A program made the translations under genes and the position numbers. 64,000 bases of DNA, taken from contig NZ_CP085041.1 in assembly GCF_022026155.1 (NCBI RefSeq), positions 94,306 to 158,305 on the forward strand. Direction: 5' to 3'. Positions within the stretch are counted from its first letter, which is position 1. Each line of letters begins with the position of its first letter. The notes below the pieces were generated by a model, which searched no databases, was not told where the DNA came from, and saw only the letters and a list, made by a program, of their open reading frames with translations. Below, piece after piece: positions 34,979 to 46,830 of the stretch. The stretch is from Dissulfurimicrobium hydrothermale (GTDB lineage: Bacteria > Desulfobacterota > Dissulfuribacteria > Dissulfuribacterales > Sh68).

Positions 34979-36220
34979 TTATAAACCCTTTATAAGCCTC
35001 AAAAATCTCATCTTCCCCACCCTCAAAACACCCCCTCCGTCTTCTATCTCTATCTCTTCAGTCGAAACCTTTCTCCCCCCGAGGCTTACCGCCCCCTGCC
35101 GGATGAGACGCCTAGCATCGGAGGTACTTTTCACCAATCCGGCATCTTTTAAAAGCTTAGGCAGATATACAGGCGCTCTGCCCGATGGGATCTCTACCGC
35201 AGGGATGTCTTCGGGTATTTCACCCTGACCGAACTGGGCCTCAAAGCCCATCCTGGCTGATTGCGCCGCCTCCTCACCGTGAAATCTCGCCACCAATTCC
35301 GCAGCGAGGTCCAGCTTTAGATCCTTCGGATGCAATCGGCCTTCTTTTATACCGGTCTTGAGATCTTCAATCACATCAAGCGGAAGGTTGCTCAACAATT
35401 CATAATATCTGAACATGAGCTCGTCGGATATGGACATGAGCTTTCCGAACATATCCCTTGGAGACTCTGTTATTCCGATATAGTTTCCTAGGGACTTGCT
35501 CATCTTGTTTACCCCATCAAGCCCCTCAAGAAGGGGCGTGGTGATCACCACCTGGGGTTCCTGACCGTATTCCTTTTGGAGGTGACGGCCGATCAGCAGA
35601 TTGAATTTCTGATCCGTCCCACCCAACTCCACATCTGCATGAAGGGCGACCGAGTCATAACCCTGGATCAATGGATAGATGAATTCGTGGATACATATGG
35701 GCCTCTGCGCATGGAAACGCTTTTTGAAGTCATCACGCTCAAGCATCCTGGCAACGGTGTGTTTGGCGCAGAGACGTATCATATCTATCGACCTCATCCC
35801 CTCCATCCACTTGCTGTTGAAGGCTATCTCGGTCCTTCCCGGGTCCAACACCTTGAATATCTGTTCCCTATAGGTACGTGCATTTTCTTGGACCTGTTCA
35901 CGGGTAAGGGCCGGCCTGGTCTCAGACTTGCCCGTGGGATCGCCTATAAGGCCTGTAAAATCACCTATAAGGAATATAACGTGGTGGCCGAGCTCTTGGA
36001 AATGTCTCATCTTTTGAATGAGCACCGTGTGGCCGAGATGCAGATCCGGGGCGGTAGGGTCAAAGCCGGCCTTAACACGCAATGGCCTGCCTGTCTCCAC
36101 TGCCTTTTTGAGCTTTGCCTCAAGCCCTTGCTCGTCTATGACCTCTACCACCCCCCTCTTTATGAGCTCTAAAGCCCTTCTTACGTGCCGTTCCATAGAA
36201 CTCCCTTTTTTTAAAGACAT
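34979..36220 (-). CDS. tyrS: Tyrosine-tRNA ligase
   Basis: 413 residues. Class I core with HIGH-type motif [23 protein letters not shown] loop and a C-terminal S4 RNA-binding domain ([18 protein letters not shown]). The KMSKS form and the N-terminal [20 protein letters not shown] place it in the TyrZ-like subfamily. Lies 62 bp downstream of rny, the normal order in many deltaproteobacteria. Confidence 0.96.
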   Translation of the reverse strand: MSLKKGSSMERHVRRALELIKRGVVEVIDEQGLEAKLKKAVETGRPLRVKAGFDPTAPDLHLGHTVLIQKMRHFQELGHHVIFLIGDFTGLIGDPTGKSETRPALTREQVQENARTYREQIFKVLDPGRTEIAFNSKWMEGMRSIDMIRLCAKHTVARMLERDDFKKRFHAQRPICIHEFIYPLIQGYDSVALHADVELGGTDQKFNLLIGRHLQKEYGQEPQVVITTPLLEGLDGVNKMSKSLGNYIGITESPRDMFGKLMSISDELMFRYYELLSNLPLDVIEDLKTGIKEGRLHPKDLKLDLAAELVARFHGEEAAQSARMGFEAQFGQGEIPEDIPAVEIPSGRAPVYLPKLLKDAGLVKSTSDARRLIRQGAVSLGGRKVSTEEIEIEDGGGVLRVGKMRFLRLIKGL

Positions 36221-36282
36221 TCAGCCGATGCCGCCCTTAAAGGCTGACATATATAATGACGCCATCCTCGGCAAAACAGACA

Positions 36283-37845
36283 TTATTTGGCATAATTCAC
36301 AGTCCTTGTCTCACGGATCACTATTACCTTGATCTGCCCCGGATAACTCAATTCGGTCTCGATCTTCCTCGCTATATCCCTGCAAAGAAGCACGGCCTCC
36401 GCATCAGAAATCCTGCCGCTGTCCACCATGATGCGGATCTCGCGCCCTGCCTGTATAGCAAACGACTTCTGCACCCCTTGAAATGATGTAGCGATGGCCT
36501 CAAGATCAGTCAGGCGTTTCACATAACTCTCAAGCATCTCTCGCCTTGCGCCGGGACGCGCACCGGAAAGGGCGTCCGCCGCCTGCACGAGGACCGCAAG
36601 CACTGATTCTGGCCTTACGTCCTCGTGATGTGCGGCGATCGCATGGATCACCTCCTGTGTCTCGCCATATTTTTTGGCGAGATCGGCACCGATAATGGCG
36701 TGAGGGCCTTCAATTTCGTGGTCTACCGCCTTGCCGATATCGTGCAGCAGTCCAGCGCGCTTTGCCTTCTTGACGTTTATGCCGAGCTCACTGGCCATGA
36801 CACCGCACAGGAACGCCACCTCTATGGAGTGTTGAAGCACATTCTGTGCATAGCTCGTGCGATACTTCAGCCTGCCCAAGATCTTGATAAGTTCAGGGTT
36901 TATTCCATAGACCCCTACATCGAACGTGGCCTGTTCGCCGGCCTCACGTATAGATGCATCAACCTCCTTTTCGACCTTCTTAACCACCTCTTCAATCCTT
37001 GCAGGGTGTATACGCCCGTCGGCTATAAGTCGCTCAAGGGCAATGCGGGCAACCTCCCTACGGACAGGATTGAAGCATGACAGGAGCACGGCCTCCGGGG
37101 TGTCGTCTATGATGAGATCAACACCGGTTACCGTCTCAAGGGCCCTGATATTGCGGCCTTCCCTCCCTATAATGCGGCCCTTCATCTCATCGTTTGGCAA
37201 GGGCACCGCGGTTACGGTCCTCTCTGCAACATATTCGCCAGCGTACCTTGCTATGGCAAGGGAGATGATCTCCTTTGCCTTTTTATCGGCAGATTCGCGG
37301 GCCTCTGTCTCGATCTTTTTGAGCATTATGCCTACCTCTTGCCTGGCCTCCCCCTCCACCTTCTTTAATAAGTAATCCCTTGCCTCCTGGGTCGACATCC
37401 CTGCTATCTTTTCCAGGTTTTCCTTTTGCTGCGCCAGCAGCGCCTCTGCCTCTCTCTCCCTTTCCTGCACCCTCCGCTCAATCTTGTGCAGTTCCTTTTC
37501 CTTGTCCCTGATTGCCAATTCCTTTTGATCTATGAGCCCTTCCCTGCGCTCAAGCTGCTGCTCCTTCTGGATGAGCCGTTTTTCCTGGGCATGCAGGTCA
37601 TTCCTCTCATCTCTCAGCTCCTGTTCGATCTCCTTTTTGAGCCTGAATGCCTCTTCCTGGGCCTTTACCTTGGCCTCTTGGCGTAGTATCAGGGCCTCCT
37701 GCTCAACCTCCCGGCGCAAGGCCTCTATTTCATCCCTTGAAAGGCTAGCCGCTCCCTTGAGCTTGCGCTTGGCATATAACATCCCTATAAGCAACCCGAT
37801 GCCAAGGCCTATTATTATAAAGATGATTTTATAAATGACTTCCAT
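36283..37845 (-). CDS. rny: Ribonuclease Y
   Basis: 520 residues: N-terminal membrane helix ([19 protein letters not shown]), long charged coiled coil (about 30-190), KH domain ([16 protein letters not shown]) and HD domain ([15 protein letters not shown] with [10 protein letters not shown]). It is the membrane-associated endoribonuclease that initiates mRNA decay. Its start is 309 bp downstream of the 6S RNA gene. Confidence 0.96.
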   Translation of the reverse strand: MEVIYKIIFIIIGLGIGLLIGMLYAKRKLKGAASLSRDEIEALRREVEQEALILRQEAKVKAQEEAFRLKKEIEQELRDERNDLHAQEKRLIQKEQQLERREGLIDQKELAIRDKEKELHKIERRVQEREREAEALLAQQKENLEKIAGMSTQEARDYLLKKVEGEARQEVGIMLKKIETEARESADKKAKEIISLAIARYAGEYVAERTVTAVPLPNDEMKGRIIGREGRNIRALETVTGVDLIIDDTPEAVLLSCFNPVRREVARIALERLIADGRIHPARIEEVVKKVEKEVDASIREAGEQATFDVGVYGINPELIKILGRLKYRTSYAQNVLQHSIEVAFLCGVMASELGINVKKAKRAGLLHDIGKAVDHEIEGPHAIIGADLAKKYGETQEVIHAIAAHHEDVRPESVLAVLVQAADALSGARPGARREMLESYVKRLTDLEAIATSFQGVQKSFAIQAGREIRIMVDSGRISDAEAVLLCRDIARKIETELSYPGQIKVIVIRETRTVNYAK

Positions 37846-38154
37846 AGTACAGACATCCCCTTATTTATCCATGATTAGATGCAGCTTGCCCTCCAGGGTC
37901 TTCTATGGAACGATAAAGGGAAGGCCCGCCGAGAAACCGTTGAAAAGGCGGGGGTTGGATAGCTATCCTAAAGATACTTTAAGGCCTGTGAAAGATAAAA
38001 TTACAAAAATGACACAAAAAGTCTTGAATATAATAAAGCCGTCGCTGGCCATAAATCCTTCCTCAAGGCTACCTTTTAAAAGGCGATCCTGTTTCGTTCC
38101 AAGCCACATTCATCATATATATAAAATCCAAATAGGATTGGGTCCAAACAAATC
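37846..38154. other. Spacer between 6S RNA and rny
   Basis: 309 bp without a supported gene. One 29-codon minus-strand ORF preceded by AGGAAGG (start near 38050) encodes a hydrophobic peptide, but nothing else supports it. Probably contains the rny promoter and leader. Confidence 0.4.
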
Positions 38155-38325
38155 CCCCGCTTGTGCCGTGTCGACAGGTCAATTGAACCTGATAAAAATC
38201 AGGTGGGTAGCTCATTCACACTACTGGGAAAGAGATGTTCTCTCGTTCACGCCATGTGAAGAGGAGTCTCCCTTGTAAGGGGTGTTGGCTCAAAAGACTA
38301 TCTGTCAATCACGAACACAGCAGGG
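38155..38325 (-). ncRNA. ssrS: 6S RNA
   Basis: Minus strand, 12 bp after the zapA stop, the conserved location of 6S RNA. The 5' arm CCCTGCTGTGTTCGTG (38325-38310) pairs with the 3' arm CACGGCACAAGCGGGG (38170-38155) as a long closing stem. TTGAGCCAACACCCCTTAC and GGGAGACTCC resemble the 5' part of E. coli 6S RNA, and a hairpin ACCTGA-TTTTTA-TCAGGT lies on the 3' side. 6S RNA mimics an open promoter and binds sigma-70 RNA polymerase. Ends are estimated from pairing. Confidence 0.8.
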
Positions 38326-38336
38326 AAACCTAAAAA

Positions 38337-38639
38337 TTATTTCAATTCTATGACCGAGTCTATTTTGGCGACAAGCATCTCGGCCTTCGTTATATATCTT
38401 TCCTCCATTTCTTTTAATTTCTTTTTTGCAAGCAGGTAATCCCTGCCCATATTCAAAACAGCTAAAATCATCTTTTTGTGTGGGGCAAGCCCTCCATTTA
38501 AGATATCTTGTTCCTTTACCTTGTCATGCACATAATCGATCAATTCTTGAACATCTATTTCATTATCATCCGCCTTGAGATCGTAGGACTGCCCAAAAAA
38601 ATCCAATCTTATAAATAAATTCTTTGAGTTGTCATGCAT
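38337..38639 (-). CDS. zapA: Cell division protein ZapA
   Basis: 100 residues: N-terminal globular part (FIRLDFFGQSYDLKADDNE) with a VQELIDYVHDKVKE helix and a C-terminal coiled coil (LLAKKKLKEMEERYITKAE). ZapA cross-links FtsZ filaments at the Z ring. Lies 21 bp after zapB and 12 bp before 6S RNA. Confidence 0.88.
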   Translation of the reverse strand: MHDNSKNLFIRLDFFGQSYDLKADDNEIDVQELIDYVHDKVKEQDILNGGLAPHKKMILAVLNMGRDYLLAKKKLKEMEERYITKAEMLVAKIDSVIELK

Positions 38640-38660
38640 TTACTTATGTACAGACATGAC

Positions 38661-38918
38661 CTAATTAACGGATTCCGCCGATCCAGGCAATTCAGCCCCT
38701 AACTGGTCGATCTTTAAGATGAGATCCGAAACCCTATTGCGTATATCTTCCCTTTCGCCATTGAGTTTGGCCAGATTTTCCTCGACGTCGTTTAATTTTG
38801 CAATCAATTCTTGATTCTTTTTAATCAACTCTTCACGCTCCCCACGCAGTCTCTCGCAATAGCTTATCAACTGTTCAAGCTTTTCTTCCAATGTACGCAA
38901 TTCTTGGTCATTATTCAT
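38661..38918 (-). CDS. zapB: ZapB-like coiled-coil cell division protein
   Basis: 85 residues, almost entirely heptad coiled coil (LRTLEEKLEQLISYCERLRG, NQELIAKLNDVEENLAKLN), the normal size for ZapB. Assignment rests on length, coiled-coil nature and position upstream of zapA; the sequence alone is low-complexity. Confidence 0.7.
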   Translation of the reverse strand: MNNDQELRTLEEKLEQLISYCERLRGEREELIKKNQELIAKLNDVEENLAKLNGEREDIRNRVSDLILKIDQLGAELPGSAESVN

Positions 38919-38991
38919 ATCGTTACCCCATTAATATTTTAATTTAATCTTAAAGAATCAGATACGTCAATATTGTAACATTTTAAATCTT

Positions 38992-39750
38992 TTACAACCC
39001 TTTATCCAAAAAAATCTTTGACATTACACCCTCGGCCCTGGCCAGGTCTTCTTTTGTATTTACACCTAAGGCCTCAAGGCTGTCCGCACAACATATAGCA
39101 CCCACCTTTTCCCCTGCCGAAACTGCAATCTTGACTATATCGGTTAAATAATATTCGCCCTGGACATTTTCCGGCCTTATTTCTTCTAAGAGCCTGAAAA
39201 GCAAAGGGGCCCTTACTGCATATACCCCGGTGTTTATTTCTCTAATGGTTCTCTCGGCCCTTGATGCGTCCTTCTCTTCGACTATGGCGCAAACTCCATT
39301 ATAGCTGCCTGACCTTATAATCCTGCCGTAACCAGCTGGATCTTCCGCCAAGGCCGACAAGATCGACAGGCTGTTTTGCAGATCAATATGCCTATGGATA
39401 AAAGATTTAATGGTGTCAACCCTGAAAAGCGGCGTATCCCCGTACATGATCAGGATATCACCGCCAAAACCGCCTAAAATCGGCCTTGCGCACATAACCG
39501 CATGAGCGGTACCAAGCTGCGCATCCTGCAAGACCGTCTGGCAATTTAATTTTGAGAGATACCCCCCCACAACATCCCCTTGATGACCCACGACGGCCAC
39601 CCTGGTCTCTATGCCAAGCTGATCCAGCAAATTAACGACCCAAAAGATCATAGGCCGGCCGCACAAGGTGTGCATGACCTTGGGGAGTTCGGAGTTCATC
39701 CTTGTTCCCTTTCCTGCGGCAAGCAATATCGAGGCCCATTTATCGATCAT
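38992..39750 (-). CDS. GlmU-type UDP-N-acetylglucosamine pyrophosphorylase, uridyltransferase domain only
   Basis: 252 residues from ATG 39750 (WASILLAAGKGTRMNSELPK). Nucleotidyltransferase motifs: LQDAQLGTAHAVMCA, ILIMYGDTPLFR, GYGRIIR, IVEEKDAS, INTGVYAV, NVQGEYYLTDIV. The C-terminal beta-helix acetyltransferase domain of GlmU (another ~200 residues) is absent; the protein stops at the linker. It could provide UDP-GlcNAc with a separate acetyltransferase. No strong ribosome site is visible. Upstream lies the ATP synthase operon terminator. Confidence 0.88.
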   Translation of the reverse strand: MIDKWASILLAAGKGTRMNSELPKVMHTLCGRPMIFWVVNLLDQLGIETRVAVVGHQGDVVGGYLSKLNCQTVLQDAQLGTAHAVMCARPILGGFGGDILIMYGDTPLFRVDTIKSFIHRHIDLQNSLSILSALAEDPAGYGRIIRSGSYNGVCAIVEEKDASRAERTIREINTGVYAVRAPLLFRLLEEIRPENVQGEYYLTDIVKIAVSAGEKVGAICCADSLEALGVNTKEDLARAEGVMSKIFLDKGL

Positions 39751-39795
39751 AAAATATAAATCTGCAGAAAAGATAAAATCCCAATTAAATATAAC

Positions 39796-39825
39796 AAAAA
39801 AGGCAAGCATATGCTTGCCTTTTTT
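39796..39825. terminator. Terminator of the ATP synthase operon
   Basis: A perfect 30-bp palindrome, AAAAAAGGCAAGCAT followed by ATGCTTGCCTTTTTT. It lies 180 bp after atpC and 46 bp before the GlmU-type gene. Works in either direction. The interval 39826-40004 shows no gene. Confidence 0.85.
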
Positions 39826-40004
39826 GGATCATATAAATCACTTTTAGATGAACTACACCACTTTACAAAAAATGGTATTTTTAATCAGATGTGCTTACAT
39901 CCTCCACGGGCATTCGTTCAGGTCGTTCTGCCCTTAGCGTTTGCAAGGTAAGATATTGTCACAACCGATTCATCTCCCTCTACAGGATATAGAGAAATAA
40001 ATGA

Positions 40005-40418
40005 CTATTGTCTCCCAGCCACCTTAAGCCGCGCCATGGCCCTTGCCAATGCCGCCTGTGCCCTTGCCACATCGATCTTTTCCCTCTGTTGTTGCGCCTC
40101 TTGGAGCCTGCGTTCGGCCCGCTCTTTTGCCCTTAATGCCCGCTCTACATCAATTTCAGTAGAAATCTCCGCCGCCTCGGCCAAAACAGTCATGCGGTTG
40201 TTGGAAATCTCACAGAAACCGCCCGATACAGCCAGACGCACGGTCTTGTTGTCGGCGTTATAGTGCATCTCGCCGACCTTCAAGGTGGACAATAGAGCTG
40301 TATGATTGGCCATCACGCCAAAGACCCCGTCAGCTCCCGGGGCTGTAACGAGATCGACTTCTTCGCTCACAACAAGTCTCGTCGGGGTGACAACCTCAAG
40401 CAATATCTTATTAGCCAT
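40005..40418 (-). CDS. atpC: ATP synthase F1 subunit epsilon
   Basis: 137 residues: N-terminal beta-sandwich (LEVVTPTRLVVSEEVDLVTAPG, GVMANHTALLSTLKVG) and C-terminal helix pair (IDVERALRAKERAERRLQE, ARAQAALARAMARLKV). It links the gamma stalk to the c-ring and can inhibit ATP hydrolysis. Last gene of the F1 operon. Confidence 0.95.
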   Translation of the reverse strand: MANKILLEVVTPTRLVVSEEVDLVTAPGADGVFGVMANHTALLSTLKVGEMHYNADNKTVRLAVSGGFCEISNNRMTVLAEAAEISTEIDVERALRAKERAERRLQEAQQQREKIDVARAQAALARAMARLKVAGRQ

Positions 40419-40455
40419 ATCCTTATCCGTAGCCTTCGATTATTTTATGCCTTTA

Positions 40456-41877
<1,422 letters not shown>

Positions 41878-41928
41878 CTAACACTACCTCCCGTCACACA
41901 TATTTGTGCAAAAATTTTCTCTCAAATT

Positions 41929-42810
41929 CTAACCCTTGAGGGCCTCTGCGCCGCCGACTATATCCATCAGTTCCTTGGTTATCGATGACTGCCTGGCCTT
42001 GTTGTAAATCAATGTAAGACTAGTGATCATGTCTTTGCACGCCCTGGTTGCATTGTCCATTGACGTCATCCTGGCTGCCTGTTCACTTGCAGCGGTTTCA
42101 AGCATGGCATGCATTATCTGTACATTTATATACATCGGTAATAATTGGTTTAATATCTGCTCCGGCTCAGGCTCGTAGGTATAAGTAACGGCAGTCTTGT
42201 TGCCCTGCGCCTCGATATCTTCAAGGCCTTTCTGACTTATGGGCAGGAGCCTCTTGAAATACGGCCGCTGAACGACCACGTTTACGAATTTGCCGTAAAG
42301 GAGCTGGACTTCATCGACCGTCTGTTCAAGAAAGAGATTCATGACCTCTTTGCCTGTCTGTCTCGCATTAAGCATCTGAACGTTGCTCATGACGTCAACG
42401 CTTTTATAGAGTAGGTCATATTGACTCTTGCTGAAATAGTTAACACCTTTACGCCCTATGCATGCCAAGGCCACATCGCGCCCTTCATTTTTCTGATTCT
42501 TTGCAAACTTTTCAGCCGCATTAATCAGGTTTGAATTAAACGGCCCGCAAAGGCCTCTGTCAGATGTGACGACCAACAAGAGGACCTTCTTTACAGGCCT
42601 GAACGCCATAAGGGGGAAGGCGTTAGGATTCGCCGATCCGGACAGCTCAGAGATCACGGTCGTGAACTTCTCGGCATAGGGCCTGAAGTCTTCCATCCTC
42701 TTCTGGGCCCCTCGAAGCTTGGCAGCAGCAACCATGTTCATGGCCTTGGTTATCTGCTGAGTTTTCTTGACACCATTGATCTTTATCTTTACATCCTTGA
42801 GAGATGGCAT
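41929..42810 (-). CDS. atpG: ATP synthase F1 subunit gamma
   Basis: 293 residues with the N- and C-terminal coiled-coil helices of the rotor (SLKDVKIKINGVKKTQQIT, TRACKDMITSLTLIYNKARQ) and the central domain (VVTSDRGLCGPFNSNLI). The C-terminal NKARQSSITKELMDIVGG motif is intact. Confidence 0.97.
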   Translation of the reverse strand: MPSLKDVKIKINGVKKTQQITKAMNMVAAAKLRGAQKRMEDFRPYAEKFTTVISELSGSANPNAFPLMAFRPVKKVLLLVVTSDRGLCGPFNSNLINAAEKFAKNQKNEGRDVALACIGRKGVNYFSKSQYDLLYKSVDVMSNVQMLNARQTGKEVMNLFLEQTVDEVQLLYGKFVNVVVQRPYFKRLLPISQKGLEDIEAQGNKTAVTYTYEPEPEQILNQLLPMYINVQIMHAMLETAASEQAARMTSMDNATRACKDMITSLTLIYNKARQSSITKELMDIVGGAEALKG

Positions 42811-42826
42811 TTATAGACACCCTTTT

Positions 42827-44350
42827 TTATAAATTGCGATTTGCCTTAAACTCCTTGACGCACTCCTGAATCGCCGCACGCATCTTTTTGTCGAGTTCGT
42901 CGGAGATCACCTGTTTTTCTTTCAATTCATTGAATATATCGATATGTTTCTTCTCAATAAAGGCGTAAAGTTCCTGCTCGAACTCCTGAAGCGACGCTAC
43001 AGGCAATTCATCAAGCAGGCCCCTTGTACCGGCAAAGAGGATAGTCACCTGCTTCTCCATCGGGAGCGGTTGATATTGAGGTTGCTTGAGTATCTCAACC
43101 AGGCGTTCGCCCCTGTTAAGTTGCTGCTGTGTGGCCTTGTCAAGATCACTGCCGAACTGCGCAAAGGCCGCGAGTTCACGGTATTGAGCCAGATCGAGAC
43201 GCAAAGTACCCGCAACCTGTTTCATGGCCTTTACCTGGGCAGCACCGCCGACCCTTGAGACAGAGAGCCCGACGTTGATTGCAGGCCTTATACCGGCGAA
43301 GAAAAGCGACGGCTCAAGATAAACCTGGCCGTCCGTAATGGAAATGACGTTCGTCGGAATGAATGCAGAAACGTCACCCTGCTGCGTCTCAATAATAGGC
43401 AGAGCGGTCAGGCTGCCAGCCCCGAGCGCATCATTCAATTTTGACGCGCGCTCAAGGAGCCGCGAGTGATTATAAAAAATATCGCCGGGATATGCCTCAC
43501 GTCCCGGTGGACGCCTTAGGAGCAGGGAAAGCTCACGATACGCGACAGCCTGTTTGGATAGATCGTCATAGACGATAAGGGCATGTTTGCCGTTGTCTCT
43601 GAAGTACTCGCCCATGGCACAGCCTGAGAATGCGGACAGATACTGCAGGGATGCTGGCTCGCTGGCGCTAGCCGCTACTATGGTGGTATATTCCATTGCG
43701 CCGTTGCGGCGGAGCGCCTCGGCGACCAATGCAACGGTCGCCTGTTTCTGTCCTATGGCTACATAAATACAGTAGACGTCGGTATTTTTCTGAGCAATAA
43801 TGGCATCCACGCCGATAGCGGTCTTGCCGATCTGACGATCCCCGAGGATCAATTCACGCTGTCCTCTGCCGACAGGTGTCATGGCGTCTATTGCCTTAAG
43901 TCCTGTATAACACGGCTCATGGACACTCTTGCGGTCGATAACGCCGGGGGCCTTCATTTCGATACGGCGAAACTCCTTTGCCGCAATAGGACCCTTACCG
44001 TCGATCGGATTGCCAAGGGCGTCGACCACGCGGCCAAGCATAGCCTCACCCACAGGAACTTGGGCAATTCTCCCGGTCCTCTTGACCAGATCACCCTCCT
44101 TGATCCCCTCGATACTGCCCATAACGGCAACGCCCACGTTGTCCTGCTCGAGGTTAAGCGCAAGCCCCATGACCCCGCCAGGAAACTCCAAAAGCTCCAT
44201 GGCCATGCAGTTTCTGACCCCGTAAACACGCGCGACGTTGTCACCAACCGACAAGACGGTACCGGTTTCGGCCAGATCAATCGTCTTTTCGTAGCCCTGT
44301 ATCTGCTTCTTTATGATGTCACTGATTTCTTCTGCTCTTATCTGTGCCAT
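42827..44350 (-). CDS. atpA: ATP synthase F1 subunit alpha
   Basis: 507 residues. P-loop [46 protein letters not shown], and [16 protein letters not shown] signature. Supplies the non-catalytic nucleotide sites. Shares one base with the atpH stop. Confidence 0.98.
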   Translation of the reverse strand: MAQIRAEEISDIIKKQIQGYEKTIDLAETGTVLSVGDNVARVYGVRNCMAMELLEFPGGVMGLALNLEQDNVGVAVMGSIEGIKEGDLVKRTGRIAQVPVGEAMLGRVVDALGNPIDGKGPIAAKEFRRIEMKAPGVIDRKSVHEPCYTGLKAIDAMTPVGRGQRELILGDRQIGKTAIGVDAIIAQKNTDVYCIYVAIGQKQATVALVAEALRRNGAMEYTTIVAASASEPASLQYLSAFSGCAMGEYFRDNGKHALIVYDDLSKQAVAYRELSLLLRRPPGREAYPGDIFYNHSRLLERASKLNDALGAGSLTALPIIETQQGDVSAFIPTNVISITDGQVYLEPSLFFAGIRPAINVGLSVSRVGGAAQVKAMKQVAGTLRLDLAQYRELAAFAQFGSDLDKATQQQLNRGERLVEILKQPQYQPLPMEKQVTILFAGTRGLLDELPVASLQEFEQELYAFIEKKHIDIFNELKEKQVISDELDKKMRAAIQECVKEFKANRNL

Positions 44351-44901
44351 TATCCCAGATCACCCCTCTCTATAGATTCTCTAAAGCCTTGAAGCTGACT
44401 TCTTATACTTCCATCCCAAACCATATCACCTATGCTGGCCACTACTCCGCCAATGATGGAGGGATCTTCTTGCAATTCCAGCGCAACCTTTTTGCCGCTG
44501 ATCTTCGCCAAGATCTCGGCGAATTTCCCTTGAAGATCTTTGGGCATAGGCACTACGGTCTTGACCACCGCCCTGACGACACCCATCTCTTCATCAACAA
44601 GCTCACTAAATGACTGACATATCTGGGTGAAATTCTGGATCCTGCGGCGTTCAACTAATAGGCGCAGGAAATTAGCCAGGACATCTTCCACCTTGAAGGC
44701 CTTGATGAGCTGATTGACGATATCCTGCTTGAGCCCCAGAGGATATACAGGACTCACCAAGGCCAGCTCTACATCGGGATTCCTTGCCAGGAAAACGCTT
44801 ATTTCTTTCAGTGTTGCACCGAAATCCGTAAGCTTGCCGCTTTCCTTTGCAACAAAGAAAAGGGCCTTTGCGTATCTTTTTGCTATCACTGCGCTGGTCA
44901 A
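44350..44901 (-). CDS. atpH: ATP synthase F1 subunit delta
   Basis: 183 residues: N-terminal helical bundle ([17 protein letters not shown]) and conserved C-terminal motif ([20 protein letters not shown]). It attaches the peripheral stalk to the alpha subunits. Its start overlaps the atpF stop by 4 bp. Confidence 0.95.
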   Translation of the reverse strand: MTSAVIAKRYAKALFFVAKESGKLTDFGATLKEISVFLARNPDVELALVSPVYPLGLKQDIVNQLIKAFKVEDVLANFLRLLVERRRIQNFTQICQSFSELVDEEMGVVRAVVKTVVPMPKDLQGKFAEILAKISGKKVALELQEDPSIIGGVVASIGDMVWDGSIRSQLQGFRESIERGDLG

Positions 44902-45647
44902 TTTTTAGTCACCACCCTTTCTAGATATTCGGTTATAAGACGATGATGATCCTGCTCAGTTATATTCTTTCTTATCAGATCTTCGGCCATCTTTACAGCC
45001 AGTTCGGCAACCTCTTTTTTGAGCTGATCCCTGGCCTTTGAAAGCTCCTGCTGTACATAGAGCTCAACCTGCGCCTTTATACGCTCGGCTGCATCATTGG
45101 CCTGCGCTATAATCTTAGCCTTTTCGGCCTCACCCTGCTCTACAAAAGACTTCAGTATCCTTGCCGCCTCTGCATCCATGCCTGAAAGTCTTTTTTCATA
45201 CTCTGCATATTTGCGCTCCGCCTCCCGCCGTTTGGATTCAAGCTCATCAAACGCAGCCTTTATGGACTCGCGGCGGCCGTTCAGGGCGTCAGTGATGGGT
45301 TTGCGCAGATATTTGACCAGTACTATGACCAATATGGTAAAATTCAAACAGTGCCAGATAAAATTCATTATCTGACTGTGTGTGAGTCCGTGATGACCCT
45401 CGCCTTCTTCACCACTGGCTGCGGCCTCATGCCCTCCGGAAGAAGGAGCCTGTGCAGCAGCCTCCTTCACAAACTGAACCTGCTGCGCCGGCACTGTTGC
45501 AACATCAGGGGCAGACCGCACAGCTGCGGCCTCTTCAGCGGCGCCGGCACGATAAACAGGACCGGAAAAAACCAAACAAAAAACACATACACATAGACCA
45601 AACAGCCCGGACAACAACCAATGCAGACCCCTCCGCCCAAGCATCAA
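44898..45647 (-). CDS. atpF: ATP synthase F0 subunit b with N-terminal extension
   Basis: 249 residues instead of about 160. An N-terminal signal-like helix (LLSGLFGLCVCVFCLVFSG) and a low-complexity Ala/Glu/Gly linker come before the usual b-subunit membrane helix (FIWHCLNFTILVIVLVKYL) near residue 95-113 and the long stalk helix. Long b subunits with an extra N-terminal segment are seen in deltaproteobacteria. Overlaps atpF' and atpH by 4 bp on each side. Confidence 0.92.
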   Translation of the reverse strand: MMLGRRGLHWLLSGLFGLCVCVFCLVFSGPVYRAGAAEEAAAVRSAPDVATVPAQQVQFVKEAAAQAPSSGGHEAAASGEEGEGHHGLTHSQIMNFIWHCLNFTILVIVLVKYLRKPITDALNGRRESIKAAFDELESKRREAERKYAEYEKRLSGMDAEAARILKSFVEQGEAEKAKIIAQANDAAERIKAQVELYVQQELSKARDQLKKEVAELAVKMAEDLIRKNITEQDHHRLITEYLERVVTKN

Positions 45648-46069
45648 ATAGCCCTCCCCAGCAGTTTTTGTGCTATCTCGGCAGCAAACATCTCGATCTT
45701 GGCGGAAAGATCCTTTCTGGTGCTGTCAATCTGCGCCGACAGCTCAGCCATTAGCCGCTGCTTTGCAGCATCGGCCTCTTTGCCGCTGGACTCCAGGAGT
45801 TCCCGCTCCATCTTCCTGGCCTCTCCCTTGAGACGTTCCTTCTCTGACTGACCGGACTTCCTTGCCTCTGCCATCTTCTTGTTGAATGAATCAAGGATCT
45901 GCTCCGCATTGCGCGCAAATCTATCGGCATCCGCCTGGATGGCATCCATCTTTGAACGCCGCTCCTCCAAGATACGGCGGATGGGCTTAAAGAGCATGGA
46001 ATTCAAGATAGCCATGAGCACCAATACGGAGATCACCTCTACCCACAAGGAAATATCTAAATTTATCAT
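45644..46069 (-). CDS. ATP synthase F0 subunit b'
   Basis: 141 residues: membrane helix (ISLWVEVISVLVLMAILNSM) then a long charged helix (IRRILEERRSKMDAIQADAD). Second peripheral-stalk subunit, forming a b/b' heterodimer. First gene of the F1 operon, behind its own promoter. Confidence 0.92.
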   Translation of the reverse strand: MINLDISLWVEVISVLVLMAILNSMLFKPIRRILEERRSKMDAIQADADRFARNAEQILDSFNKKMAEARKSGQSEKERLKGEARKMERELLESSGKEADAAKQRLMAELSAQIDSTRKDLSAKIEMFAAEIAQKLLGRAI

Positions 46070-46137
46070 AACCCGATCCTTCCCGTAGAAACCTTTAACT
46101 CCTAAAAATGAAGCCTCATTCAGAAAGATTAAAGATG

Positions 46138-46166
46138 TTTCTACAACATTTAAAATGACATGTCAA
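46138..46166 (-). promoter_or_regulatory. Sigma-70-type promoter of the F1-ATPase operon
   Basis: Minus strand TTGACA (46166-46161), 17-bp spacer, TAGAAA (46143-46138); GGAAGGAT ribosome site and ATG of the b' gene follow about 70 nt later. Confidence 0.6.
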
Positions 46167-46182
46167 CGCCTTAGATGCATTT

Positions 46183-46821
46183 TTATTTCCCTCTTTTATC
46201 CCCCCATAAGATTTTATGCAGCTGGAGTTGCAGCCGGATATCCAGTCTGTCAGCCAATATCCACGACGCCAACTCAGCAGGATCCAAAAGCCGCCATGCC
46301 GGCGAAAAAAGGACCTGGGTATATAAAAAAAGAGAGGAATTCCTTACCAAAGCAACGGCCCATTCGTAATCATCGCGTCCGGTTATGACGAACTTGATCT
46401 GGTCTTTCATGTCGATATAGCGGGTATTTTCTTCATGCCACGCCTCTTTCATGCCACTTCCAGGGGTCTTGCGGTCCACTATCTTGATCACACCCCTTGG
46501 AACACGGACCAAGGGTAGACTCCCATTCGTCTCCAACAGTACCGTCGCACCGGAAGACAGGAGGGTCTCCATAAGCGGGACAGTCTCTTTCTGTAAAAGA
46601 GGCTCCCCACCTGTAACCTCCACAAGTCCTACGCCACTTGCCTGCCATTCGGCTAGTAAGGACGCCAGTTCCCGCTCCTCACCGCCCGAATAGGCATAGG
46701 TCGTATCGCAATAATTACACCTCAGGTTGCATCCCGAGAGGCGGATGAAAAAACAAGGCCGGCCCGCAAAGACACCTTCACCCTGTAGGCTCAAAAAGGT
46801 CTCAGCAACCAAAAGTGGCAC
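46183..46821 (-). CDS. queE: 7-carboxy-7-deazaguanine synthase
   Basis: 212 residues. Radical SAM with the QueE-type cluster in SGCNLRCNYCDTTYAYSGG (CxxxCxxC), preceded by LSLQGEGVFAGRPCFFIRL, then VTGGEPLLQ and LETNGSL motifs and the KIVDRKTPGSG strand. Makes the deazaguanine ring for queuosine. Lies 9 bp after queD. Confidence 0.96.
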   Translation of the reverse strand: MPLLVAETFLSLQGEGVFAGRPCFFIRLSGCNLRCNYCDTTYAYSGGEERELASLLAEWQASGVGLVEVTGGEPLLQKETVPLMETLLSSGATVLLETNGSLPLVRVPRGVIKIVDRKTPGSGMKEAWHEENTRYIDMKDQIKFVITGRDDYEWAVALVRNSSLFLYTQVLFSPAWRLLDPAELASWILADRLDIRLQLQLHKILWGDKRGK

Positions 46822-46830
46822 CGCCGTCTC

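Noticed and set aside
37950..38060. 29-codon hydrophobic ORF between 6S RNA and rny
   Set aside because: Has a ribosome-site-like sequence but no other support; too short to call.
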